Shown: in pieces, positions 1-9,489 of the stretch
Layout: each line of letters starts with the position of its first letter
How positions within the stretch are numbered: position 1 is the first letter of the stretch
The notes under the pieces: model-generated
Seen by the model: only the letters and a program-made list of their open reading frames with translations
Database searches by the model: none
Told to the model about the DNA's origin: nothing
Made by a program: the position numbers and the translations under genes
DNA from: Luteimonas rhizosphaericola
GTDB lineage: Bacteria; Pseudomonadota; Gammaproteobacteria; Xanthomonadales; Xanthomonadaceae
NCBI RefSeq assembly: GCF_029888045.1
Contig: NZ_JARXRN010000028.1
Span: 763,678-827,677 of the forward strand
Length of the DNA stretch: 64,000 nucleotides
Reading direction: 5' to 3'

Positions 1-89
1 AGCCTGCGGAACAGCGGCACCGCCACGACCGCCGCGCCCAGCAGCGCGACCGCCCTGAGCAACTGGCCCGGATCGGCTTCGGCGGCCAT
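1..89 (-). CDS. N-terminal fragment of a probable KefB/KefC-type monovalent cation:proton antiporter (truncated by window edge)
   Basis: Only the first 29 codons are inside the window; the gene runs off the left edge. It starts at the ATG at 89, one base after the stop of the DoxX-like gene, so the two are probably co-transcribed. The visible part is a short polar start followed by a hydrophobic stretch (LLRAVALLGAAVVAVPLF) that resembles the first helix of CPA2-family potassium/proton antiporters. The assignment rests on that one helix and is tentative. Confidence 0.5.
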   Translation of the reverse strand, partial: MAAEADPGQLLRAVALLGAAVVAVPLFRR

Positions 90-90
90 C

Positions 91-459
91 TCAGCGCCTG
101 CGCGCCGGAGCGGTGAGCGCGAGCAGCAGGAACCCGCCCACGATCGCCATGTTTTTCATGAAGTGGAGCATCTGCGCGCTGCGCGCCGGTTCCCCCAGCG
201 CCCAGAACGGATGCGAGAGCACCGCGTCGGCGACCAGCAGCGCCGCCGAGGCGAGCGCCACCAGGCGCAGCTTCCAGCCGGCGGCCACCAGCAGGCCGAG
301 CACCAGTTCGGCGGCGCTGAAACTGAGCGTCGCGCCACTGAACGAAGCGCCTTCGTAGGCCTGCCACAGGCGCCAGGCCCCCATGACGATGAACACGCTG
401 GCCAGCAGCAGGCGGGCGAGGGTGGTGCCGGGGCTCGAAGGCGACGGTCGGAAGGACAT
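91..459 (-). CDS. DoxX-like small membrane protein
   Basis: A 122-residue, four-helix inner-membrane protein. Helices are visible near residues 14-30, 43-60, 63-82 and 98-116, with FSAAELVLGLLVAAGWKLR as a DoxX/SURF4-like segment. Proteins of this family are poorly understood; some are linked to redox or oxidative-stress membrane complexes. It sits immediately upstream of the antiporter fragment with a 1-nt gap, which suggests an operon. No catalytic residues can be pointed to, so the family call is by topology and sequence style. Confidence 0.7.
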   Translation of the reverse strand: MSFRPSPSSPGTTLARLLLASVFIVMGAWRLWQAYEGASFSGATLSFSAAELVLGLLVAAGWKLRLVALASAALLVADAVLSHPFWALGEPARSAQMLHFMKNMAIVGGFLLLALTAPARRR

Positions 460-895
460 GCGGCGCTCGCTGTAGGGACCCGCGCAAGGGTGTCACAGCC
501 GCCGGGCGGCTTTCCACCGTGGGTCGCGGCGCCAGCGGGCGTGCGGGCCGGTCGCGGGCCTGCCTGCATCCCGCTGCTGCCCGGGCCAGGCAGGTCCAGC
601 TGGCGCGAACGCCGCGCGGCCGCTACACTGGCGGCGTTTGCAGCACGGCTGCCCGCCGCGTCCCCTCGCGGCCACGATCCTGGCAGGCCGGCCGCGGGCC
701 CCCACCCGCGGCGTCCTCTCCCGCACGTCTTTCGTCGCGCAGACAACGGCCCGGACCCTCCGGACGCCGTCACACCTTTGCCCGCAACGCGGATCTGGAT
801 GGTTCCGGGCAAGACAGTCGTAGCGTTCCGTCGCTCCGTGGCCACGTCGTGGCCGCGTGCGCATGGCCGCGGCGACTGCCACGGAGCACTTTCCG
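460..895. other. 436-bp divergent intergenic region upstream of the RNA helicase
   Basis: No convincing gene is seen here. The region holds the promoters of the DoxX-like gene (minus) and the helicase (plus). A weak -10-like TACACT lies at 624-629 and a perfect 8-bp GC hairpin at 691-712. A transcript from the former would have a leader of about 260 nt. A palindrome CGTGGCCACG occurs near 836-845. Confidence 0.5.
691..712 (+). promoter_or_regulatory. GC hairpin in the presumed 5' leader of rhlE
   Basis: GCCGCGGG (691-698) pairs perfectly with CCCGCGGC (705-712) around a 6-nt loop. There is no U-tract after it, so it is not a classical terminator. A long structured leader would fit a cold-responsive RNA helicase, but that is inference. 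Confidence 0.35.
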
Positions 896-2251
<1,356 letters not shown>

Positions 2252-2267
2252 TCCGGGGTGCGGGATG

Positions 2268-2332
2268 ACGACGGCACGCGCCTGACCGCGGGTGCCGTCG
2301 TGGTCGGTGCCGACGCAGCGCGCGTCGGCACC
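2268..2332. terminator. Two tandem GC hairpins between convergent genes (probable bidirectional terminator)
   Basis: The first hairpin pairs ACGACGGCAC (2268-2277) with GTGCCGTCGT (2292-2301). The second pairs GGTGCCGACGC (2306-2316) with GCGTCGGCACC (2322-2332) around a 5-nt loop. Both stems are perfect. There is no long U-tract, only TTCC after the second, so termination strength is uncertain. The position between the helicase stop and the convergent lipoprotein stop suits a shared terminator. Confidence 0.55.
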
Positions 2333-2376
2333 TTCCGATAGACCCCGCGCAGCGCTGGTCCCGTCCGCCTGCCGCC

Positions 2377-3327
2377 TCAGCGTGGCAGGCGGATGCGGAT
2401 GCGGTGGAAGTCGCTGGGCGCGCCCGCGTCACGGGCGAAGAACAGTTCGTCGCGTTCCCACAGCATGGTGGGATGGAACTCGTCGGCGGCCGTATTGACG
2501 CAGGGGCCGAGGTTCACGCCCGGCGCGAAGGCGCCGCGATGGCGGCGACTGACGTAGATGTCGCCCCAGCCGTAGCCCTGGTCGTCGAGGCCGTCGTCCG
2601 GCCGGTCCAGCCGCACGAACAGCAGGGTGCGGCCGTCGGGTGAGATCTCCGGATTGAATTCCCAGCGCTGCGGTGTGTTGACCCCGGGCCCGAGTCGTTC
2701 GGGCGCGCCGTAGCTGCCGTCGCGCCGGCGGGCACTGCGCCAGATGTCGACGTCCTCGGTGGGCACGGGCGCCTTGACCCGCGCGAAGTACAGGTTCCCC
2801 AGCAGGTCCATGCTCGGGTACAGCTCGTCGTAGCCGTCGGCGTTGACCTCGCGGCCGAGGTGCTGCGGCGCGCTCCAGCCATGCCAGGTGCGCCGCACCA
2901 GCCACAGGTCCATGTCGCCGCGCTCGACGCCATCGACCGGCCGCATCGACGAGAACAGCATCACCGTGCCCAGTGGCGACACGAACGGATCCATGTCCGC
3001 GTGCGTGCCCGAGAACGGCACCACCTGCGGCGTGGACCAGCGGCCATCGGGCAGGCGGCGGGAGGTGCGGATGGTCGCGCGCTCGCGCGTGCCCGGCCAC
3101 CAGCCTTCGCTGTGCGACCAGTAGGCCTGCTGGCGCGAGGGCGTGAAGCTCAGTCGCCACTGCCAGCTGCCCTCCAGCGAGATCACGCCGGGCGCGACCA
3201 CCTCGACCGGCGGACAGCCGTGCCCGTGCCCGGCGTCGCCGGCGGCGGACGGGCGTTCGCCCGCCTGCGCGCAGGCGGACAGGGCGACGGCGAGGGTGGC
3301 GGCGAACAGGATCGGGGCGGGGGTCAT
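2377..3327 (-). CDS. Lipoprotein with PD40/TolB-like beta-propeller repeats
   Basis: A 316-residue predicted lipoprotein. The start at 3327 is chosen because the resulting N-terminus is a lipoprotein signal peptide ending LSAC (Cys19) and is preceded by GAGGAA. After an Ala/Gly/His-rich linker the protein has repeated propeller-type blades: FVSPLGTVMLFSS, YPSMDLLGNLYFARV, NPEISPDGRTLLFVR and FHPTMLWERDELFFAR. These match the PD40 (WD40-like) pattern seen in TolB and related periplasmic proteins. No enzyme motif is evident. It is divergent from the histidine kinase operon, and a LytTR-type site lies between them, so it may belong to the same regulon. Confidence 0.72.
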   Translation of the reverse strand: MTPAPILFAATLAVALSACAQAGERPSAAGDAGHGHGCPPVEVVAPGVISLEGSWQWRLSFTPSRQQAYWSHSEGWWPGTRERATIRTSRRLPDGRWSTPQVVPFSGTHADMDPFVSPLGTVMLFSSMRPVDGVERGDMDLWLVRRTWHGWSAPQHLGREVNADGYDELYPSMDLLGNLYFARVKAPVPTEDVDIWRSARRRDGSYGAPERLGPGVNTPQRWEFNPEISPDGRTLLFVRLDRPDDGLDDQGYGWGDIYVSRRHRGAFAPGVNLGPCVNTAADEFHPTMLWERDELFFARDAGAPSDFHRIRIRLPR

Positions 3328-3395
3328 GGTGAGGTTCCTCGCGGTTCGGGGCCCCGAGTGGGCGCGTCGCACCGGCGGCACGCAATCGCGTCGGG

Positions 3396-3425
3396 ACGAA
3401 CCGTCCGGATCGCGGGACGAACGCC
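3396..3425 (-). promoter_or_regulatory. Candidate LytTR-family binding site (two 9-bp direct repeats, 12-bp spacer)
   Basis: Read on the minus strand, ACGGTTCGT (complement of 3396-3404) and GGCGTTCGT (complement of 3417-3425) form a direct repeat separated by exactly 12 bp. LytTR regulators are known to bind paired 9-bp repeats with a GTTN(A/G)(T/G) core and a spacer of about 12 bp. Both half sites match that core. The pair lies just upstream of a possible -35 (TTGCCG, 3436-3441) of the kinase operon, which encodes a LytTR regulator. Confidence 0.55.
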
Positions 3426-3435
3426 TCGCGCGAGG

Positions 3436-3464
3436 TTGCCGGCGCGCGGGCGCCGGCCCACGAT
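3436..3464 (+). promoter_or_regulatory. Possible promoter of the LytS/LytTR operon
   Basis: TTGCCG (3436-3441) and CACGAT (3459-3464) are separated by 17 bp and would start transcription near 3471, almost at the ATG at 3474. The -10 is weak. The LytTR-like repeats end 10 bp upstream of the -35, a typical activator position. Confidence 0.35.
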
Positions 3465-3473
3465 GGGGCGCAT

Positions 3474-4547
3474 ATGCGCGAACGTCCGTGGACCACCCTG
3501 CTCGTCGTGTCCGCCTGGTGGACGCTCTACGGCGTCGCGTCCACCAGCCAGTGGCTGAGCATGGAAGGCGCGGACGGCACGGTGATGCCGCTCCGGCAGG
3601 CGGCCACCCTGGGCTTCGCCTCGGCCTGGCTGTGGATCCCGCTGACGATGCTGCTGCTGTGGTGCGTGCGCCGCTTCCCGATCGAGCGTGGACGCGTGGC
3701 CGCGCCGCTGCTGGTCACCGGCGCGGTGGTGCTGGGGCTGGTCGCGCTGCGGGCGCTGGCGGTGCTGGCGTTCAATCCATGGATCGGCTGGTACCGCGAG
3801 CCGCCGGTGCTGGCGGACGTGCTGCTCACGAGCCTGGCCAACAACCTGCTGCTGCTGTGGCTGATGGTGGGGGCCGCGCACGCGCTGCTGTACGCGGCAC
3901 GCGCGCGCCAGCGCGAGCGCCAGGCGGAACAGCTGCAGGCGGCGCTGGCCGACGCGCGGCTGCAGGCGCTCACCGCGCAGCTCAACCCGCATTTCATGTT
4001 CAACGCGCTCAACTCGATCGCCGAGATGGTGCACCACGACGCGGACGCCGCCGACCGCATGCTGGTCGCGCTCGGCGCACTGCTGCGCAGCAGCCTGGAA
4101 CGGCAGTCGGCGCGCACCGTGCCGCTGCGGGAGGAGCTCGCCCTGTTGCGCGATTACCTCGCGATCGAACAGGTGCGGCTGGGGGAGCGGCTGCGTGTGG
4201 AGTGGTCGCTCGCCGCGGGCGTCGACGACTGGCCGGTGCCGCCGCTGTCGCTGCAGCCGCTGGCCGAGAACGCGATCGTGCACGCCCTGTCGCTGCGGAC
4301 CACGCCCGGGTGCCTGTCCGTGCGCGCCGCGGCGGACGGCGCAGCGCTGATGGTCGAGATCGGCGACGACGGCGGCCGCGGCAGCCCCGGTGTGCACCAC
4401 GGCCACGGCCTGGCGACGCTGCGGGCGAGGCTGGCGCACCTGTACGGGGAGGGCGACTGGCTGGTGCTGGAACCCAACCCGACGGGGGGCACCACGGCGC
4501 GGCTGCGCCTGCCCGCCTCGTGCATGGATGCCGGAGGCGCGGCATGA
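3474..4547 (+). CDS. LytS/AlgZ-type membrane sensor histidine kinase
   Basis: A 357-residue kinase of the His_kinase (PF06580) class. Four membrane helices lie near residues 8-22, 43-63, 78-100 and 119-142, followed by a charged coiled coil and the phospho-acceptor block QLNPHFMFNALN with His173. The ATPase part shows the N box LQPLAENAIVHAL and the G box GDDGGRG. It should autophosphorylate and pass phosphate to the response regulator encoded next, whose ATG overlaps its TGA (ATGA), so translation is coupled. The signal cannot be read from the sequence. It resembles AlgZ of AlgZ/AlgR but the neighbourhood gives no support for alginate or pilus control. Confidence 0.9.
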   Translation: MRERPWTTLLVVSAWWTLYGVASTSQWLSMEGADGTVMPLRQAATLGFASAWLWIPLTMLLLWCVRRFPIERGRVAAPLLVTGAVVLGLVALRALAVLAFNPWIGWYREPPVLADVLLTSLANNLLLLWLMVGAAHALLYAARARQRERQAEQLQAALADARLQALTAQLNPHFMFNALNSIAEMVHHDADAADRMLVALGALLRSSLERQSARTVPLREELALLRDYLAIEQVRLGERLRVEWSLAAGVDDWPVPPLSLQPLAENAIVHALSLRTTPGCLSVRAAADGAALMVEIGDDGGRGSPGVHHGHGLATLRARLAHLYGEGDWLVLEPNPTGGTTARLRLPASCMDAGGAA

Positions 4548-5305
4548 GGGCGGCGCGCACGTTGCGGGTGGCGATCGTCGACGACGAGCCGTTGGCGCGG
4601 CTGCGGCTGGCGCGCCTGTTGGGGTCGGTCGACGGGGTGGACATCGCCGGCAGTTATGGCGACGGACGCGCCGCGCTCGACGGGCTGGCGCGGGTGCCGG
4701 TGGACGCGATCTTCCTCGACATCCGCATGCCGGGCCTGGACGGGTTCGCGCTGCTCGACCGCTTGCCGGCGGTGCAACGGCCGATGGTGGTGTTCGTGAG
4801 CGCCTTTGGCGAGCGCGCGCTGGATGCGTTCGGCGTCGAGGCGGTCGACTACCTGGTCAAGCCGCTGGCCGCGGCACGCGTCGAGGATGCCGTGGCGCGG
4901 CTGCACGCCAGGCGCGGCGCCCGCGGCGCGTCCGCGCTGCCGGCTGACGCGTCCACCGCCAATGCGCAGTACCCCGCGCGACTGGCGGTGCCCGACGGGA
5001 CGCGCCTGCGCATGGTCGAGGTCGCGGACATCTCGATGCTGGTGGCCCAGGGCAACTACGTCGAACTGGTGGTCGCCGGGCGCAGCCTGCTGCTGCGCGA
5101 GACGCTCACCTCGCTGGTGTCGCGGCTGGATCCTTCCCGCTTCGTGCGCGTCCACCGCTCGCGCGCGGTGCGCGTGGACCTGGTCGACCAGGTCGAGCCC
5201 TGCGGGGCGGGGCAGTACTGGCTGCGGCTGAAGGACGGCAGCTCGCTGACCTCGGGCCGCCGCTATCGCGACGCGCTGCGCGAGGCGCTCGGCCTGCGCC
5301 CCTGA
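4544..5305 (+). CDS. LytTR-family response regulator
   Basis: A 253-residue DNA-binding response regulator. The receiver domain (about 8-125) has the acidic pocket D13-D14, phospho-acceptor Asp59 (IFLDIRMPG) and Lys106 (YLVKPL). A linker leads to a LytTR domain (about 147-250) containing the typical segments VAQGNYVEL and RFVRVHRSRAV. It overlaps the kinase stop codon by 4 nt, so the two are a pair. LytTR proteins bind paired direct repeats; such a pair lies at 3396-3425 in front of this operon, so autoregulation is likely. Confidence 0.92.
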   Translation: MRAARTLRVAIVDDEPLARLRLARLLGSVDGVDIAGSYGDGRAALDGLARVPVDAIFLDIRMPGLDGFALLDRLPAVQRPMVVFVSAFGERALDAFGVEAVDYLVKPLAAARVEDAVARLHARRGARGASALPADASTANAQYPARLAVPDGTRLRMVEVADISMLVAQGNYVELVVAGRSLLLRETLTSLVSRLDPSRFVRVHRSRAVRVDLVDQVEPCGAGQYWLRLKDGSSLTSGRRYRDALREALGLRP

Positions 5306-5332
5306 GGCGGCCGCGGTCACCGCGGCGGCCAC

Positions 5333-6106
5333 TCAGGCCTGCGCGGCGCGAGCCCGCAGTTGCTGCGCGCGGTCGGCGCCCAGGTAGGCGGCGATCGCGC
5401 GTCGCATCGCGTACAGCAGCGGGATCAGCGCCACCGCCGCGGCCATCTTCCAGGCGTAGTTGACGCTGCTCACCGCCAGGAACAGCGAGGTCGGCCACTG
5501 CTGCGGCCCGAGCACGAACGCGATCCAGATCACCACGAAGCTGTCGACCAGTTGCGAGACCGCGGTCGAGCCGGTCGCGCGCAGCCACACCATGCGCTCG
5601 CCGGTGGCGCGGCGGATGCGGTGGAACACCTGCACGTCGATCAGCTGCCCGACCAGGAAGGCCACCACCGAGCCCGCGATCGTCCACATGCCCTGCCCGA
5701 ACACCGCCGCGAACGCGGCCTGGTAGTCGGGCACGCCCTGCGCCTGCGCCGCGGTCACCCACCAGGCGGCCGGGGCCAGCGCGATCGCCACGAACGCGAA
5801 CACGAAGCCGTACACGATCAGCGCCACCGCGATCCACGAGATCAGGCGCACGCCGCGCCGGCCGAAGTACTCGTTCACCACGTCGGTGAACACGAACACC
5901 ACCGGCCACAGCAGGGTGCCCGCGGTGAAGCTGAGCGAACCGGTCTGGCCGAACAGGTTCCACTCGCGCGGCGCGATGCCGAGCGTGTCCTCGAGCGCGA
6001 AGATCTTGACCCCGATGAACTCGGCCAGCACCGCGTTGACGCAGAAGAACGCGGCCAGCGCGATGAACAGGCGCGTGGCGCGGTCGTCGAGCGGATGCAC
6101 GCTCAT
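5333..6106 (-). CDS. yhhQ: YhhQ-type queuosine precursor transporter
   Basis: A 257-residue inner-membrane protein of the VUT/QPTR family, known to import queuosine precursors (preQ0 or preQ1) for tRNA modification. Six or so helices are visible. Family-like segments are FTDVVNEYFGRRGVR, VVAFLVGQLIDVQVFHRIR and TAVSQLVDSFVVIWIAF. The ATG at 6106 overlaps the stop of the upstream DUF502 gene (ATGA), so the two are translationally coupled. No preQ1 riboswitch can be placed because the gene is internal to an operon. Confidence 0.85.
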   Translation of the reverse strand: MSVHPLDDRATRLFIALAAFFCVNAVLAEFIGVKIFALEDTLGIAPREWNLFGQTGSLSFTAGTLLWPVVFVFTDVVNEYFGRRGVRLISWIAVALIVYGFVFAFVAIALAPAAWWVTAAQAQGVPDYQAAFAAVFGQGMWTIAGSVVAFLVGQLIDVQVFHRIRRATGERMVWLRATGSTAVSQLVDSFVVIWIAFVLGPQQWPTSLFLAVSSVNYAWKMAAAVALIPLLYAMRRAIAAYLGADRAQQLRARAAQA

Positions 6107-6789
6107 CCGGGCGCGGCACCCGGCGCGCGCCGCGGCGGTTCGAAGGGGATGGTGTCGGGCGCGACCGCGCCGCCGCTGATGATGAAGCTCATCGCCTGGT
6201 CCACGGTCCAGTCGGTCGGCGTGAGCTTTTCCACCGGCACGATCTCCAGGTAGCCGGAGGTCGGGTTGGGCGTGGTCGGTACGTACACCGCGGCCAGCTC
6301 GCGCCCGGTGCCCTGTTCGCGGATCACCCGGGTGACGAAACCGACCGATTTCATCTGGTCGTGCGGGAAGTCGATCAGCACCACGCGCTGGGTGCCGTCG
6401 GGCTTGGTCTGGAGGATGTCGAGCAGCTTGCGCGAGCTGGAATAGATCACGTTCGCCAGTGGAATCCGCTGCACCAGGGCCTCCACCCACCCCAGCAGGC
6501 GCTGTCCGACGACGCGTCGCGCCAGCCAGCCGACCACGAGGATCAGCAGCAGTGTCGCCACCATGGCGATGGTGGCCTGCACCGAGTCGGCGTTGATCCA
6601 TCCCAGCGTGCTGGGGAACCAAGCCGCGATCTGGTGCGACAGCGGTCCCACCCAGTGCCGGCTCATGTCCGACAGCAGCACGAACACGAACTTGACCACC
6701 ACCCAGGTCAGCCAGATCGGCAGCAGGGTCAGCAGGCCGGTGAGGAACAGGCGCTGCAGGCGCTGCGCGAGGGTCGGGGGCGGGGACAT
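6103..6789 (-). CDS. DUF502 family membrane protein
   Basis: A 228-residue protein with two N-terminal helices (about 13-38 and 67-90) and a soluble C-terminal part containing IPLANVIYSSSRKLLDIL and VYVPTTPNPTSGYLEIVP, both characteristic of the DUF502 family. The function of that family is unknown. The gene has no Shine-Dalgarno sequence; TAAGAT ends exactly 6 nt before the ATG, suggesting a leaderless transcript that also carries yhhQ. Confidence 0.85.
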   Translation of the reverse strand: MSPPPTLAQRLQRLFLTGLLTLLPIWLTWVVVKFVFVLLSDMSRHWVGPLSHQIAAWFPSTLGWINADSVQATIAMVATLLLILVVGWLARRVVGQRLLGWVEALVQRIPLANVIYSSSRKLLDILQTKPDGTQRVVLIDFPHDQMKSVGFVTRVIREQGTGRELAAVYVPTTPNPTSGYLEIVPVEKLTPTDWTVDQAMSFIISGGAVAPDTIPFEPPRRAPGAAPG

Positions 6790-6795
6790 CCGGCG

Positions 6796-6801
6796 ATCTT
6801 A
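6796..6801 (-). promoter_or_regulatory. -10 element of a predicted leaderless promoter (DUF502-yhhQ)
   Basis: TAAGAT on the minus strand is separated from the ATG at 6789 by 6 nt, so transcription should begin at or next to the start codon. No ribosome-binding site is present. A clear -35 is not seen. Confidence 0.5.
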
Positions 6802-6828
6802 CCGGCGCGGCGCGACGGCCGCGATGCG

Positions 6829-8889
6829 TCAGAGCTCGCGCACCAGGCGGAAGCCGACGTCGTCGTAGCCGCGGTCCGCATCCAGCGTGCGCGAGGCCTC
6901 GTCGCTGCGGAAGCTGGCGCCCGCGGCCCGACGCTTCGCGCAGTCGGCTGCGCAGTCGGCGCGCCATTCGGAGAGTGCCCGGCCTCCCGCAGCCGGCAGG
7001 CCCGCTGCCTCGGTGGCGGTCGGCAGCCGGTAGCGGTGGCCGTCGCGGCGGCCGAACCATTGCGCGTAGGCCTCGACGTCCGCCACCGATACGCACACCA
7101 CCGGATCGCCGTCGCCCTGCTCGAAACCGGGCCGGCTCCAGTCGCGCGGCGACACCATCCGCAGCAGCGAGGCACGCTCACGGCACAGCGTCGGTTCGCG
7201 CCCGGTGGCCTCGGCGAAACGCGCGTAATCGCCGCGCGTCACCGGCTTCAGGTAGGCCGCGAGCGGACGCGCGGTCCCTTCGAGCACCTTCATTCCGTCG
7301 AGGTTGCCGGGATCGCGTCCCTGCAGGTCGGGGAGGCGCTCGGCCCGGGCGCGCAGCTGGCGCACCGTGTCCTCGGGTACGCCGGCGGTGTCCGCCGCGT
7401 CAGCCATGCGCAGTGCGGTGGCGCGATCGACGCGTGTCACCGCCCTTTCGGCGCGGGCTTCGATCGCTTCGCCCACGCGCGTGCGCCAGCTGGCGCGGGC
7501 TGCGTCCGGAACCGCGCCGGTGGCCTGGACCCGCGCTGCCGTTCGCAGCAGCAGGTCGAGGTCGGACGCGCGGTCGCGGGCGATCGCGCGCACGGAGGCG
7601 TCGCGCAGGGCGTCGGACACGCGCGTGGCGGTCGCCACCAGTTGCGGATGGGTCGGGTCCGCCCGGACCGCCTCGACCAGGCTGTCGGCGGCGTTGTCGC
7701 CCGCCGGCGCCGCCAGCCGGCCGGCGGCGACCTGCGCGCGGGCCTGGTCGAGCAACCGGTCGGCAGCGGACAGGGGGGCGGCGGCGAGCATGTCCCCCGC
7801 GGCGCCAGCGGGCATGGCGTCGGCGGTGGGCGCGCCCTCGGACCCGTCGGCGGCTGGCCCGTCGGCAGGCGCCGGCGCTGCCGTGCGCCGTTCCGGCCCG
7901 GCGCCGGTGCCGGCGTCGGACGGCGAGCGGCCATGCATGCCCAGTCCCAGCGCGGCGGCGAGCACCAGCGCCAGCGCGACCCAGGCCGCCCTCGGCACGC
8001 GCACCAAGCGATCGCGCATGCGCGCCACGACCTCGCGTGGATCTGGCCCGCGGCTGCGCTGGTGGACGGGGATGCGCTCGAGCGCCTCGAGCATCTGCGC
8101 CGCATCGGCGAAGCGCTTGCGTGGCGACTTCGCCATCGCACGGTCGAAGAATTTCTGCCAGTGGCGCAGCGCCGGTGGCAGCCGGGGAATCGGGTTCTGG
8201 GTGTGCTGGATCGCCATCGACAGCGCGTCGTCGGCCTTGTACGGCAGTTCGCCGGTGAGCATCTCCCAGGCCAGCACGCCGACGCTGTAGAGGTCGGCGC
8301 GGTGGTCCACCTGCTGGCCGCGCGCCTGTTCGGGCGCCATGTAGGCGGTGCTGCCGACGGCGAGCCCGGTCATCGTGACCCGGGTGCCGTGGCCGCGGCG
8401 CAGGGCGATGCCGAAATCCGCCAGCAGCGGGCGGTCGGCCTCGTCGAACAGCACGTTCTCGGCCTTGACGTCGCGGTGGATCGTGCCGCGGGCGTGGGCG
8501 AAGGCGAGCGCGGACAGCAGCGCGCGCAGGATCTCGCGCACGCGCTGCGGATCGCCGGTGAGGTCGCGCTGGCCGACGTGGCCGCGCGCCAGGTGCGGCA
8601 TCGCGTACCAGGGCAGGCCGTCGTCGGTGCGGCCCACCTCGTGGATGCCCACGATGTGCGGGTGCTCCAGGCGCGCGATGGTGCGGGCCTCGTTCTCGAA
8701 CCGCCGCCGGCTGACCTCGTCGGCCAGCGCCTCGGGGCGCATCACCTTGATCGCCACCTCGCGCCCGAGCGAGAGCTGGGTGCCGAGATAGACCGTCGAC
8801 ATGCCGCCTTCGCCGATCACGCGCGTGACGCGATAGCCCGGCACCCCGGGCAGCGGTCGTTGCGCATCCTGAGTCGGCCAGCCGGTCAT
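6829..8889 (-). CDS. Membrane Ser/Thr protein kinase with C-terminal SUMF1/FGE-like domain
   Basis: A 686-residue Hanks-type kinase. The kinase domain (about 19-275) has the glycine loop GEGGMSTV at 26-33, Lys48 (VAIKVM), catalytic HRDVKAEN at 138-145, DFG near 158 and the APE equivalent MAPEQARG. Standard bacterial kinases have HRDLKPEN, so the V and A here are mild deviations. A membrane helix follows at about 302-319, then an Ala-rich helical region. From about residue 533 there is a degenerate SUMF1/formylglycine-type domain (VTRGDYARFAEATG, RLPTATEA, GFRLVREL). The start at 8889 gives the expected short N-terminus. The extracytoplasmic part is probably a sensor or effector domain. Confidence 0.85.
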   Translation of the reverse strand: MTGWPTQDAQRPLPGVPGYRVTRVIGEGGMSTVYLGTQLSLGREVAIKVMRPEALADEVSRRRFENEARTIARLEHPHIVGIHEVGRTDDGLPWYAMPHLARGHVGQRDLTGDPQRVREILRALLSALAFAHARGTIHRDVKAENVLFDEADRPLLADFGIALRRGHGTRVTMTGLAVGSTAYMAPEQARGQQVDHRADLYSVGVLAWEMLTGELPYKADDALSMAIQHTQNPIPRLPPALRHWQKFFDRAMAKSPRKRFADAAQMLEALERIPVHQRSRGPDPREVVARMRDRLVRVPRAAWVALALVLAAALGLGMHGRSPSDAGTGAGPERRTAAPAPADGPAADGSEGAPTADAMPAGAAGDMLAAAPLSAADRLLDQARAQVAAGRLAAPAGDNAADSLVEAVRADPTHPQLVATATRVSDALRDASVRAIARDRASDLDLLLRTAARVQATGAVPDAARASWRTRVGEAIEARAERAVTRVDRATALRMADAADTAGVPEDTVRQLRARAERLPDLQGRDPGNLDGMKVLEGTARPLAAYLKPVTRGDYARFAEATGREPTLCRERASLLRMVSPRDWSRPGFEQGDGDPVVCVSVADVEAYAQWFGRRDGHRYRLPTATEAAGLPAAGGRALSEWRADCAADCAKRRAAGASFRSDEASRTLDADRGYDDVGFRLVREL

Positions 8890-8968
8890 CGAGCCCCCTG
8901 TACGACGGACGAGGATACACACGCCCCGCGCGCCGGCGGGTGAATCCCGCGCGTGCCGGCCGGCGGGC

Positions 8969-9427
8969 TCAGCGGCGTTTGCGGCGCACGTACAGCTGCT
9001 TGCGCACCCGCGCCACGACCTCGCCGCCGGCATCGACGACGTCGGTCTCGAACCAGTGCAGATGGCGCTCGCCGCCGGCGGTCGCCGCGCGCATCGCGTC
9101 GAGCACTTCGGCGTCCAGCCGGAACTCCGCCGCGACCGTGCCGCGCCCCGGCTTCACGAATTCGATCGCGCCGGCGCGGTCCCAGACGATGTACTCGCGC
9201 CCCAGCGACTGCAGCGTCATCAGCATCCAGAACGGATCGGTCATCGCGAACAGGCTGCCGCCGAAATGGGTGCCGACGTAGTTGCGGTTCCACGGACGCA
9301 TGCGCAGTTCGACCCGGGCGTCGCGCCAGTCGTTGGACAGGCGGGTGACGCGGATCCCGGCCGCGGCGAACGGCGGCCACAGGTTGAGGATCCAGCGCAG
9401 GTGGGCGGGGCGCAGCTTCGAACGCAT
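8969..9427 (-). CDS. DUF4442 hotdog-fold thioesterase-like protein
   Basis: A 152-residue protein with the hotdog segment NRNYVGTHFGGSLFAMTDPFWMLM, typical of DUF4442 and YiiD-C-like putative thioesterases. It may hydrolyse an acyl-CoA or other thioester, but the substrate is not known. ATG 9427 is chosen over an upstream in-frame start at 9523 because family members begin shortly before the RPAHLRWILNLWPPF block. It lies 79 nt upstream of the kinase gene on the same strand. Confidence 0.75.
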   Translation of the reverse strand: MRSKLRPAHLRWILNLWPPFAAAGIRVTRLSNDWRDARVELRMRPWNRNYVGTHFGGSLFAMTDPFWMLMTLQSLGREYIVWDRAGAIEFVKPGRGTVAAEFRLDAEVLDAMRAATAGGERHLHWFETDVVDAGGEVVARVRKQLYVRRKRR

Positions 9428-9489
9428 GGCGGGTGCGGGGTGTCCAGGGCGGCGAGAGCCTACCATGCGCAGGCGTATGGCCTGCCGTG

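Noticed and set aside
2377-3381. 18-residue N-terminal extension of the PD40 lipoprotein
   Set aside because: It would bury the lipoprotein signal peptide; the ATG at 3327 has a good ribosome site.
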